A stretch of 31,214 nt of DNA from Bacillota bacterium (GTDB lineage Bacteria > Bacillota > Clostridia > Christensenellales > Aristaeellaceae). Position 1 is the first letter of the stretch; each line of letters opens with the position of its first letter. The translations under genes and the position numbers were made by a program. The stretch covers positions 1-31,214 of the forward strand of contig JAEYAR010000168.1 of assembly GCA_023404715.1 (NCBI GenBank). The letters are read 5' to 3'. This document shows positions 1-7,466 of the stretch, in pieces. The notes beneath the pieces are model-generated. The model saw only the letters and a program-made list of their open reading frames with translations, was not told where the DNA came from and did not search any database.

Positions 1-195
1 GATCGAGACGGTGAGCAGGTTCGTGCCCATGCTTTGGATCGACTCGCTGACCGAGGCGGTGGTGCCCTGGCCGATGGCGATGAGGACGACGACCGACATG
101 ACGCCGATGATGACGCCGAGCATCGTGAGGCATGCGCGCACCTTATTGGCTCTGATGGCCTTGAAAGCCATGGAGACGGTCTGAAAGAGCATCAT
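1..195 (-). CDS. MacB-like ABC transporter permease, N-terminal part (cut by window edge)
   Basis: This is the first 65 codons of a permease whose remainder lies beyond position 1. The translation begins MMLFQTVSMAFKAIRANKVR and continues into a hydrophobic helix (TMLGVIIGVMSVVVLIAIG), then a TTASVSESIQSMGTNLLTV stretch. That is the standard N-terminus of MacB-type FtsX permeases: a basic cytoplasmic start, TM1, then the start of the MacB periplasmic-core-like domain. The start codon overlaps the stop of the ATPase gene (ATGA-type overlap), so the two are translationally coupled. In this family the permease pairs with the ATPase and a membrane-fusion adaptor, both directly upstream here. The ATG at 192 is an equally possible start. 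Substrate unknown. Confidence 0.88.
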   Translation of the reverse strand, partial: MMLFQTVSMAFKAIRANKVRACLTMLGVIIGVMSVVVLIAIGQGTTASVSESIQSMGTNLLTVSI

Positions 196-881
196 ATGAC
201 CACCTCGCTCTCATGCGCGGGCTCGAGCACGCGCCCATCGTGGATGTGGATGCTGCGCGGGGCCTGGGAGGCGATGGCCGGGTCGTGCGTGATGAGCACG
301 ATGGTGTTGCCCGCCCCGTGCAGCTCATGCAGCATGCGCATGATTTCCGCGCCTGTCTTGGAATCGAGGTTACCCGTGGGTTCGTCCGCGAGGATCAGCG
401 ACGGCTGGGTCACCAGCGCACGCGCAATCGCCACGCGCTGCTGCTGGCCGCCTGAAAGCTCTGTAGGCTTATGATCCATGCGGTCGAGCAGCCCCACGCG
501 ATCGAGCACCTCCTCGCTCATCCTATGGCGTTTGCCGGCGCTCATGCCCTGATAGACGAGCGGCAGCTCGACATTCTCCTGCGCCGACATTTTGGAAAGC
601 AGGTTGAACTGCTGAAAGACAAAGCCGATCTTTTTGTTGCGGATGACCGCCAGTTCATCCTCCGTGTAGTCGTTGATTTCCTGTCCGTCGAACAGGTAGG
701 TCCCTTCGTCAGCCATATCCAGACAGCCGATGATGTTCATCAACGTCGATTTGCCCGAGCCGGACGGACCGATGATGGAGACGAACTCGTGCGGCCGGAT
801 GGAGATGTCCACACCGTCCAGCGCCGTTACGACGTTGTCGCCCATCCGATACTCCTTTCGCACGCCATACATCTGAATCAT
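192..881 (-). CDS. ABC transporter ATP-binding protein, MacB/LolD type
   Basis: A 229-residue ATPase that powers an FtsX-type exporter at the cytoplasmic face of the membrane. All catalytic motifs are visible: Walker A GPSGSGKST (38-46), Q-loop in FVFQQFN (about 90), signature LSGGQQQR (142-149), Walker B LILADEP (162-168) followed by TGNLDS, and the H-loop in LITHD (His199). The TGNLDS extension and the length are typical of the MacB/LolD/FtsE group. The ATG at 881 has an AAAGGAAA Shine-Dalgarno at good spacing. It lies between the adaptor gene (about 100 nt upstream) and the permease gene (overlapping its stop), so the three look like one operon. The transported substrate cannot be told from sequence. 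Confidence 0.95.
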   Translation of the reverse strand: MIQMYGVRKEYRMGDNVVTALDGVDISIRPHEFVSIIGPSGSGKSTLMNIIGCLDMADEGTYLFDGQEINDYTEDELAVIRNKKIGFVFQQFNLLSKMSAQENVELPLVYQGMSAGKRHRMSEEVLDRVGLLDRMDHKPTELSGGQQQRVAIARALVTQPSLILADEPTGNLDSKTGAEIMRMLHELHGAGNTIVLITHDPAIASQAPRSIHIHDGRVLEPAHESEVVI

Positions 882-925
882 GTTACATTTCCTTTCTCGC
901 CCTGCCTGCTGCGCACGCGGGGCCC

Positions 926-954
926 GCAGCGGCGATTTGAAAATCGCACGCTGC
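926..954. repeat. Intercistronic hairpin between adaptor and ATPase genes
   Basis: Inverted repeat with an outer 6-bp arm (GCAGCG / CGCTGC) and an inner 7-bp arm (GCGATTT / AAATCGC), a 2-nt loop and one bulged A. No T-tract follows on the minus strand, so it is not an obvious intrinsic terminator. It may be an mRNA-stabilising or attenuating stem inside the operon, or a copy of a dispersed intergenic palindrome. Confidence 0.6.
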
Positions 955-980
955 TCGTTCGCTTCGCTCCCCTTTTCTAA

Positions 981-2690
981 TCAAAACCCGCCGGGCATGC
1001 CGCCTGCGGGCATACCGCCGGGCATGCTGCCCATGCCGCCGGCGCTGCCGCCGCGGCTGTCTCCGCGGTCGCCGCCGCCCGTCACCATCGTCGGCATGCC
1101 GCCGATGTTCACAGCGCTGGAAGAGGAGGCGGATGAGCTGGCGCTCTCGTAGAGCACGGACTGCCCCTCGCTCAGGCCCGAAAGAATCTCAGCGTAGTCG
1201 TCGTTCATGAGGCCGACCTCGACCGTCTGATAGCTGCCCGTCGCGCCGCCGGAGGCGGTGAGCACGCAGTACTGGTTGTTGATCGTCATCAGCGCCTCGA
1301 CAGGGATGTAAAGCGTATCCTCCACGTGCGATACCTGCACCTCGCCCGTCGCGTTCATGCCTGCCTTGATACCCGTGCCCGCCGCGTCAAAGGAAAGCTT
1401 CACGTCGTACGTCGTCACGCCACTGTCGCCAGAGCCGACCGGGGCGACCTTTTCGACCACGCCATCGACCTCCAGATCGCTCAGCGCGTCGACCGTAATC
1501 GTGACTTTCTGCCCCGGCTCCACGGAGACGACGTCCAGCTCGTCGACGGCGATGGTCAGCGTCATATCCTCTCCCTCCAGAATGGAGAGCAGCGCGGCGC
1601 CCGACGTCACGTCGTCGCCGATCGAAAGATCCTCTATGGAGGCAACGACCCCGTCACAGGGGGCGAGCACGATCAGGTTTTCACGGTTTTCCTGCGCGGT
1701 AGCCAGCTCCTCCGCAGCCGTCTCCCGTTGGATACGCAGGCTTTCCTGCGTCAGGGTAAGCGGCGAATCGTCCAGCGCGTAGATGACGTCCTTGCGGTTG
1801 ATCTCGTCGCCGACGTTCACGCGGATTTGACGGATTGTGCCGCCGTAGGCGGAAACGGCCATGGGTTTGTTGATCTCAAGCGTGCCCGTGCCGACCACCT
1901 CGCCCAGACCGTTCGTGACCGTCACCTGCGCATCCACGGGCAGCGTGTCGTCGTTGATCGTGAGCACCGCCTTGGTGCCCTGCATATACAGGTCGGTCAC
2001 CTCGCCCTCTACCGTAAAGGCGGAGCCTACGACCGTGCCGGAGCCGCTTACGATGAGCGTATCGTTCAGCTCGACGCCCGCGCCCGGCGCGACGTCGAAC
2101 GCAACCTTCATGCGACCGTCGGTCGACAGCAGCGCGACCGCGCCGTAGCGGCGATAGACGGCGAGCGCGTCGTCCCCCACCTGGCCGTAGAGCTTCATGA
2201 CGCGGCCCGCGATGGGCGACTTTACCGCCGCGACCGTGGCCCCGGGCGACGTGCCCATGATCTCGTCGTCCAGCTCCCATAGCGCATATTCAAGATCCTG
2301 GATTTCCGCGTCTAAATCATTATTGGATAGCACGGCGAGAATGTCGCCCTTCTTCACCTCGTCCCCGACATCCACGCGCATCTCGGCGAGCTTACCGTCG
2401 GTCTTAGCCGTCACGGTCGGCTGGCTTGCAGCTTCGATCATGCCCGTGCCGTAAATCGACTTATCCAGGGAGCCGCGTAGCACGGCAGACGATACGTACG
2501 ACGTGGTTGAAGCCGCCGCGTCGACCACCGTCTGCTGTAAATAATACCGATAACCCAAGACCCCGATCGCCGACAGGATCGCCAGAAAGACGATCCACTT
2601 GACGATCCGTTTGACCATGCGCTTCGTGCGGCGCGTATTCCGCCTCTTTTTCTGCGGCGCCGTGGGGGATTGCTGAACCTGCTCGCTCAT
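981..2690 (-). CDS. MacA/HlyD-family efflux adaptor (membrane-fusion protein) with Gly/Met/Pro-rich tail
   Basis: A 569-residue membrane-anchored adaptor for the ABC exporter encoded next. A basic N-terminus is followed by one membrane helix (about 28-48). A biotinyl-lipoyl-like segment follows (GMIEAASQPTVTAKTDGKLA, then VDVGDEVKKGDILAVLSNND). A second lipoyl-like half (IRVNVGDEINRKDVIYALDD), a short coiled segment (RIQRETAAEELATAQ), beta-barrel regions and a membrane-proximal domain come after. This is the HlyD/MacA architecture. The last 40 or so residues are unusual: a Ser-rich stretch, then repeated GGM/GGMP units ending GGMPGGF. The ATG at 2690 has an AAGGAGG site 10 nt upstream. In monoderm bacteria such adaptors link MacB-like permeases to substrate capture in the wall space. 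Confidence 0.93.
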   Translation of the reverse strand: MSEQVQQSPTAPQKKRRNTRRTKRMVKRIVKWIVFLAILSAIGVLGYRYYLQQTVVDAAASTTSYVSSAVLRGSLDKSIYGTGMIEAASQPTVTAKTDGKLAEMRVDVGDEVKKGDILAVLSNNDLDAEIQDLEYALWELDDEIMGTSPGATVAAVKSPIAGRVMKLYGQVGDDALAVYRRYGAVALLSTDGRMKVAFDVAPGAGVELNDTLIVSGSGTVVGSAFTVEGEVTDLYMQGTKAVLTINDDTLPVDAQVTVTNGLGEVVGTGTLEINKPMAVSAYGGTIRQIRVNVGDEINRKDVIYALDDSPLTLTQESLRIQRETAAEELATAQENRENLIVLAPCDGVVASIEDLSIGDDVTSGAALLSILEGEDMTLTIAVDELDVVSVEPGQKVTITVDALSDLEVDGVVEKVAPVGSGDSGVTTYDVKLSFDAAGTGIKAGMNATGEVQVSHVEDTLYIPVEALMTINNQYCVLTASGGATGSYQTVEVGLMNDDYAEILSGLSEGQSVLYESASSSASSSSAVNIGGMPTMVTGGGDRGDSRGGSAGGMGSMPGGMPAGGMPGGF

Positions 2691-2766
2691 ATGCCATAAG
2701 CCTCCTTCGATTGATAAAAAAAGTGTAAAGGAAAAATGCGTCTGAAATATGGCACAAAACGTAAGA

Positions 2767-2794
2767 AAGGCAAACGACTTTGGCAGTTTGCCTT
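2767..2794 (-). terminator. Probable terminator after the YfhO gene
   Basis: A 9-bp inverted repeat (AAGGCAAAC / GTTTGCCTT) with a 10-nt loop. On the minus strand it is followed by TTTCTTACGTTTT. It sits just beyond the stop of the YfhO gene and before the adaptor gene start, so it separates the two minus-strand units. Confidence 0.65.
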
Positions 2795-2802
2795 ACTAAA
2801 GT

Positions 2803-5319
2803 TCATATTCTTGTCTTTGCCGCGCGCCGCCTCAAAATGGCCCACGCCGCGCAGGCGAGCCCCCCGCCCGCCGTGAGGAACGCCCCGACCGCAAGGCCCC
2901 GTGGGCGGTAGCGGAAGCGGACGGTGTGCCTCCCGGCGCTCACCTCCGCCGAGAGGAACAGGCCGAACGCCGGCTGCGTCTGCACCCTCTCCCCGTCGAT
3001 GAGGACCTCAAATCCGCCGTCCGTGGGCAACGTAAAGAGGAGCGCGCCGTCCTCCTGGGCGACGAAGCTGCCCTCGCCGGCACCCTGCGTGAAGCGCGAC
3101 CAGCGCACGCCGCCCGCCTGCAGCGCCCGGGTCGCGGCAGACAGCGCCTGCGTATCCTCGTAATACAGCTGCGGCTCCCGCGGGCGCGCACGTCCGCCCA
3201 TCAGCCGCAGGCGCACCTCCACCGTCTCCCCTGCCGCAAACGTGCCCAGATATCGGGTGGAAAAGCACCCCTCCGCCTGGTACGCATCCTTCGTAACGCC
3301 CTGAACGATCAGGCCGATCTCGCAGTCGTATTCATCCAAGGGGACGTAAAGGTATAGCGGCGCCTCGCGCTGCGCGGTCAGCGTGTAAACGACGTCGCCA
3401 TAGGGCGCGCCCGACATGGTCGCGACCGCGCCGTCCTGCGCCTCCGCAGCGCCCTCCAGCCGCACGCGCACGCCGCCTTCGTGCGCGGCGAATACCGGCT
3501 GACCGCCGGGCGCGAGCTGCCCATAGATCTCGCTTATGCGTACAAACGGTTCGCTGTCGGATGAACGCAGCGCGCCCGCCCGCTCGCAGGCGAAGGCGAC
3601 CGGCAGCGCATACGGATTGACAAACGCCCCGGCCTGTTCGATGTTCGACGGCGCCAACCCCGCGTAGACGGAGGCATCCGCGAGCACGTAACGGATGCCC
3701 AGCAGCGCGTCGGCCGCCAGGCTCGCCCCTTGCGCATACTTCGCGAAGATGCCGTTATCCCGGTAACCCAACGTGCGCAAGAAAAAGCGCACGTCGTAAC
3801 GCCCCATCGAGCTGTAATGCGTCAGCCCTGCATACCCGTGCAATAGCGCGTCGTTGACGTTGAGCGCTTGTGCGTTCTCCACGCGGTAGACGTCCGCATC
3901 GGCCGCCTTTAGCGCCTGCACGCGCGATTGCGTCGCCTCCTGCGCGTCGCAAAAGGCGGTCGTCTCGCATTCGGCCAAAAGACGCTGCATCGTCTTTAGC
4001 GTGTTTGCGCCCACGGACAACGTGACCGCCATGATCAGCGCCATCAGGCGTATGCGCGCATGCCCGCCGAGGCACAGGCACAGGGCGCAGACGGCGAGCA
4101 GCGCGGCATCCCAAGCAAATCCTTTGAGGCTCACCTGCGGCAGACGCAGCGCGCACAGCCCATAGAGGCAGACGATCGCGCCAAAGACGGCGAAGACGCG
4201 CGTTCGGCGCAGATCCCCGATATGCCGCAAGCACATTTGCGCGCCCAAAATGACGACGAGACTGAGCAAAAAAGAAAAACGGTAGGGAAACCAGGTAGGT
4301 TCGTTGAGCCCGTGCAGCAGGCTGCAAAGCACGTTTTGACAAATACAGAGGACCAAAGCCGCAAAGAGCAGCAGCATGTGGAGGCGCTCTTTTCGCGAAA
4401 GCTTGGCGTTAAACGCGCTGAGCGCAAACAGCAGCACCGCCAGCGCGCCGCAAAAGAGGTTCGGCGGCCCGTAGGTGATATCGGCGCTTGAAAATGCGCC
4501 TGTGCGCAGCTGTAGCAGCACGTCGGTGAGCGATATGCGCCAGGTGGCCTCGGGCCACCGGAAGGCCGCCTTGCCGCCGCTAAGGGCAAGGACGGCCGGC
4601 AGCCAGACAATAGCGCTCAAAGCGCCCGCCAGCAGTGACGATGCCGCAAAGCGCGCCGCGCTGCGCCGCTTTGCGCCCGATAGCGGCAGCGCGGTCAGGA
4701 AGACGAGGACGGAGAAGATGCAGAGCATATACCCGATGTAATAGCACGTCGCGATGGCCGCCGCGAGCGCGGCCACGTAAAGCGCCGCGCCGCGCCCGTC
4801 GATCAGGCGGCGAATGCCCGCATAGACGAGCGGGGCGAGGATGACGCCGTCGAGCCACATCAGGTTATGAAAGAAGACCGTTACGTAACCGCACAGCGCA
4901 TAGGAAAGCGCAAGCAACGGCGTTTCACGCGCGCTGGAGCGCATATCCCGGGCACAGGCCGCAAAGCACAGCCCCGCCGCGCCCACCTTCAGGGCCGTTA
5001 CAAGCGTCACGGCCATGTCGAGCAGCCGAAGGGGAAAGAGCAGAAAGAGCAGATTAAACGGGCTGAGCAGGTAATAACCGGCGAGCCCCGCCGTCGAGGC
5101 GCCCAGCTGCATGCCCATCGAATACGCGAGCCCTTCGCCGGAAGCGAGCGCATGCTTGAGCGCGCCGAAAAAGCTCAAATACTGCGTCTTCATGTCGTAG
5201 ACGAGCAACGTCCTTTGCCCGAAGGGCGTCACCTGCAAGAGCGCGCACGCCGCGATAAACAGAGCCGCCGGGAAGCAAAAGGATAAGATCAGGCGGGTCT
5301 TTGTCTTCGCGCCCTTCAT
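2803..5319 (-). CDS. YfhO-family polytopic membrane protein (GT-C-like)
   Basis: An 838-residue membrane protein. Its N-terminal half is a run of hydrophobic helices beginning at about residue 10. The YDMKTQYLSFF segment at about 40-50 and the GYYLLSPFNLLFLLFP segment are characteristic of the YfhO family (PF09586). Residues from about 440 to 790 are mostly hydrophilic and probably extracytoplasmic, and one last helix (about 803-828) precedes a basic tail. YfhO proteins in Bacillus are linked to glycosylation of lipoteichoic acid and belong to the GT-C glycosyltransferase fold; the acceptor here is unknown. Its ATG overlaps the stop of the HAD gene (ATGA), implying translational coupling. Length is normal for the family and no damage is seen. 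Confidence 0.9.
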   Translation of the reverse strand: MKGAKTKTRLILSFCFPAALFIAACALLQVTPFGQRTLLVYDMKTQYLSFFGALKHALASGEGLAYSMGMQLGASTAGLAGYYLLSPFNLLFLLFPLRLLDMAVTLVTALKVGAAGLCFAACARDMRSSARETPLLALSYALCGYVTVFFHNLMWLDGVILAPLVYAGIRRLIDGRGAALYVAALAAAIATCYYIGYMLCIFSVLVFLTALPLSGAKRRSAARFAASSLLAGALSAIVWLPAVLALSGGKAAFRWPEATWRISLTDVLLQLRTGAFSSADITYGPPNLFCGALAVLLFALSAFNAKLSRKERLHMLLLFAALVLCICQNVLCSLLHGLNEPTWFPYRFSFLLSLVVILGAQMCLRHIGDLRRTRVFAVFGAIVCLYGLCALRLPQVSLKGFAWDAALLAVCALCLCLGGHARIRLMALIMAVTLSVGANTLKTMQRLLAECETTAFCDAQEATQSRVQALKAADADVYRVENAQALNVNDALLHGYAGLTHYSSMGRYDVRFFLRTLGYRDNGIFAKYAQGASLAADALLGIRYVLADASVYAGLAPSNIEQAGAFVNPYALPVAFACERAGALRSSDSEPFVRISEIYGQLAPGGQPVFAAHEGGVRVRLEGAAEAQDGAVATMSGAPYGDVVYTLTAQREAPLYLYVPLDEYDCEIGLIVQGVTKDAYQAEGCFSTRYLGTFAAGETVEVRLRLMGGRARPREPQLYYEDTQALSAATRALQAGGVRWSRFTQGAGEGSFVAQEDGALLFTLPTDGGFEVLIDGERVQTQPAFGLFLSAEVSAGRHTVRFRYRPRGLAVGAFLTAGGGLACAAWAILRRRAAKTRI

Positions 5320-6074
5320 GACTGATCCCCCGTACAGCCGAGCACGCCTTTTTCAATAAACCGCCTGCACAAAAGCAACACCTCTCCCAAGTCGCCCGCC
5401 AGGGCATCCGCCTCCATCAGCTCCTCAATGCCGCCCATGCCATAGGTCACGCCCAGCGCGAGGGCCCCCGCTGCATGCGCCTGCTCGATATCCGCCCGGC
5501 GATCGCCCACCATCATCGCGCGCTGCGCGCGCAGCTCCTGCCGCCAGCGCCGGATCCAATCCGCTTTCGACATCCCCGGCACGTGCGCCGAGCGCCGGAC
5601 GAAGAGGTCCGATATGTCGAATTGGCCGAGCGTCCGTTCCATATAGGAGTCGGTACGGTTCGTGAGCAGGCAAAGCGACGCCTCTGCGACCAGGGCGTGG
5701 AGCGTGTCCATCGCGCCGTAAAACAGCTTGGCGTAGCGCCCGGCCATCTCCTGTTCCGCCTCGGCTAGCAGGCGGTCGTATACCGCCCGCCGGTCCGGCC
5801 CGATGCCCATGGCGCGGCATACCTCGTCGCATGTCGATCCGCTGAGCGATTCGAGCAGCCCGAGCGGCAGGTCGCCGAAGCCCAACCGTTCAAACACCCG
5901 GCGAAGCGACTCGACCGCCAGCCGATAGCTATCCGCCAAGGTTCCATCCAGGTCAAAGACGATCAACGGCAGGCCGTACTCCGCCGCTTCCTGCGCGGGC
6001 GTATAGACGACCTGCGTATCTCCCCCTTGTTTTTGCGCCGCCTGCGCGGGCTTTGACTGCTTCTCCTGGGGCAT
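5316..6074 (-). CDS. HAD-superfamily hydrolase, phosphoglycolate-phosphatase-like
   Basis: A 252-residue soluble phosphatase. Motif I is FDLDGTLADS (nucleophile Asp41, Asp43), motif II is the Thr in LLTNRTDS (Thr138), the motif III lysine is in GMSKADW (Lys170), and motif IV is MVGDRRADIEQA (Asp191/Asp195). The helical cap between motifs I and II is the type found in Gph/PpaX phosphatases. The chosen ATG at 6074 has GGAGG 7 nt upstream; a longer reading frame extends back but lacks a ribosome site. The first 35 or so residues, rich in Gln, Ala and Lys, are an unusual extension. The gene is coupled to YfhO by a 4-nt overlap and has its own strong promoter upstream. The physiological substrate is not evident. 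Confidence 0.9.
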   Translation of the reverse strand: MPQEKQSKPAQAAQKQGGDTQVVYTPAQEAAEYGLPLIVFDLDGTLADSYRLAVESLRRVFERLGFGDLPLGLLESLSGSTCDEVCRAMGIGPDRRAVYDRLLAEAEQEMAGRYAKLFYGAMDTLHALVAEASLCLLTNRTDSYMERTLGQFDISDLFVRRSAHVPGMSKADWIRRWRQELRAQRAMMVGDRRADIEQAHAAGALALGVTYGMGGIEELMEADALAGDLGEVLLLCRRFIEKGVLGCTGDQS

Positions 6075-6138
6075 TCCCTTTCCTCCGATCGTCGCGCGGC
6101 GTCGGCCATCAACCGCTTTTTTCGCGTTCTCTGCCCGT

Positions 6139-6167
6139 ATTATATGTATTTTTAGCGCATTATGCAA
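6139..6167 (-). promoter_or_regulatory. Sigma-A-type promoter for the HAD-YfhO operon
   Basis: On the minus strand: -35 TTGCAT (6167-6162), 17-bp spacer, -10 TATAAT (6144-6139). It points toward the HAD start at 6074 and is divergent from the plus-strand promoter at 6240-6268. Confidence 0.75.
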
Positions 6168-6239
6168 GCCCGGCGAGGCGAGGCGCATAGAATTTTCGCT
6201 CCTTCGACACCGTTTGACAAAGAAAGTGTTTTTTCGCTC

Positions 6240-6268
6240 TTGAAATACGCCGAAAAAAAGGGTATTCT
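6240..6268 (+). promoter_or_regulatory. Sigma-A-type promoter for the small Spo0E-like gene
   Basis: TTGAAA (6240-6245), 17-bp spacer, TATTCT (6263-6268), about 50 nt upstream of the ATG at 6320. Confidence 0.7.
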
Positions 6269-6319
6269 AATCGCATCACGACACAGTATGTAGTATTTTT
6301 CCATTGAAAGGAGTACATC

Positions 6320-6535
6320 ATGAAGAACGTCTCACTAGCCAAAACCCTTGCCGAAACGCGTCATAAAATGGAGGACGCCTATCTGTCGGGCGCAAACGAG
6401 GAAGCGCTGGCGCTCAGCCGGAGGATGGGTACGCTCGTCCTGCTCTGCGCGCGCATGTCGCTCGGCCGCTGCGCGCATCGCCGCCTGCACGCAAGGCGCC
6501 CTGCAGCCTGTGCGCACCGCGCGATACGCAATTGA
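6320..6535 (+). CDS. Small protein, possibly degenerate Spo0E-like phosphatase
   Basis: A 71-residue reading frame with a strong AAAGGAG site 6 nt before its ATG and a good promoter upstream, so it is probably expressed. Residues 5-42 (LAKTLAETRHKMEDAY, then EEALALSRRMGTLVLL) fit the two-helix pattern of Spo0E-like aspartyl-phosphate phosphatases, which dephosphorylate Spo0A~P in sporulating Firmicutes. The SQELD-type signature reads SRRMG here, so the conserved Asp is missing. The family is usually 50-60 residues. The Arg/Ala/Cys-rich tail after about residue 43 looks like non-native sequence and could follow an old frameshift. The assignment is an inference from a short pattern, and this could equally be an unrelated small helical protein. 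Confidence 0.5.
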   Translation: MKNVSLAKTLAETRHKMEDAYLSGANEEALALSRRMGTLVLLCARMSLGRCAHRRLHARRPAACAHRAIRN

Positions 6536-6561
6536 CAATGCGTGTCCTCCTATAGTAAAAT
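6532..6561 (+). promoter_or_regulatory. Promoter for the CofE-like gene
   Basis: TTGACA (6532-6537, overlapping the stop codon of the small upstream gene), 18-bp spacer, TAAAAT (6556-6561). The start codon it serves is at 6644, leaving a leader of roughly 75 nt. Confidence 0.7.
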
Positions 6562-6643
6562 AAGCAAATCAGACCGTTATCTCTCAGCTTTCTGGGAATA
6601 ATGAGGGTGGCGTAGCTGTAAGCTCAAAAGGAGGACATGCCCT

Positions 6644-7384
6644 GTGGCCAGTGCATCCAAAAACGTAGAATCCCAACGCCGCGAAAAAGACGGCGTCGTA
6701 TATTTTGACCGCGGCATCCTGACCGGCCGCGACGGCAGGCGCTATCAGCGCTTTGCCATTCAAACGCACTTCGTGCAGCGCCGCGAATCGCAGGCGGAGC
6801 TCGTGCGCCGTTACGTGCTCCCCCTCTACCAAGAGGGCGACGCGCTCGCCTTTGGCGCCAAGGTGATGGCCATGTGCACCGATTCGGTAAAGACCAAGGC
6901 GGACGTGCATCCCGGTTGGTTCGCCCGTACGGCCGCGCGCTTTGCCGGCATCAATTCGACGGGCGTCGGCATGCACGAGCCCTACAAGCTGCAGCTCGTC
7001 GTCGATATGTGCGGCCTGCCGCGCGTGCTGCTGGCATCCGCCGTCTCGGCGCTCACGCGTCCCTTCGGCGTAAAGGGGCTATTCTATAAGATTTGCGGGA
7101 ACGGCGTCGCGGGCATCGACGGGTTCTACTTCCGCTCCTCGTTCGACGTCTACAAGGAAATGGCGCTGATCAACCCCGACCATCCCGTAGAGCTGTGCGA
7201 TGATCTCATGAAGGAGACGGGCGTGCCCACGGTCCTCATGGATGCCAACGATATCGATCAAAACCAGCTGGGCAAGGCGCACGGTTTTCCCCTGACCGAC
7301 GAGCAGATTCAAGACGCCCTGAAGGACAACCCCTTCGGCCAGGGCGACGAGCTCACGCCCCTCATCCTCATCCGTCCGCTATAA
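6644..7384 (+). CDS. F420-0:gamma-glutamyl ligase (CofE)-like protein
   Basis: A 246-residue soluble protein that I match to the CofE-like ligase family by its conserved blocks. These are DVHPGWFARTAAR, GINSTGVGMHEPYKLQ, GVKGLFYKICGNGVAGIDG, and VLMDANDIDQNQLGK; the last is a likely metal/nucleotide-binding region. True CofE adds glutamates to coenzyme F420 using GTP. Many Clostridia carry this shorter homologue without known F420 synthesis, so the real substrate is uncertain. Translation most likely starts at GTG 6644, 9 nt after AAAGGAGG; the nearby ATG at 6637 is out of frame. It is probably monocistronic, with its own promoter (6532-6561) and terminator (7392-7413). Confidence 0.72.
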   Translation: MASASKNVESQRREKDGVVYFDRGILTGRDGRRYQRFAIQTHFVQRRESQAELVRRYVLPLYQEGDALAFGAKVMAMCTDSVKTKADVHPGWFARTAARFAGINSTGVGMHEPYKLQLVVDMCGLPRVLLASAVSALTRPFGVKGLFYKICGNGVAGIDGFYFRSSFDVYKEMALINPDHPVELCDDLMKETGVPTVLMDANDIDQNQLGKAHGFPLTDEQIQDALKDNPFGQGDELTPLILIRPL

Positions 7385-7391
7385 CGCGTTA

Positions 7392-7413
7392 AAGCAGCCG
7401 AACGGCTGCTTTT
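7392..7413 (+). terminator. Intrinsic terminator after the CofE-like gene
   Basis: Stem AAGCAGCC / GGCTGCTT with a GAAC loop, running into TTTT, 8 nt after the stop codon. Confidence 0.85.
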
Positions 7414-7466
7414 CACATGTATGATTTTCGCCCTGCCCGAATAAGAAAAAAGAGGGAGTTTCCCCC

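Noticed and set aside
1326..2282. 318-codon open frame on the plus strand
   Set aside because: Antisense to the conserved adaptor gene; no family features.
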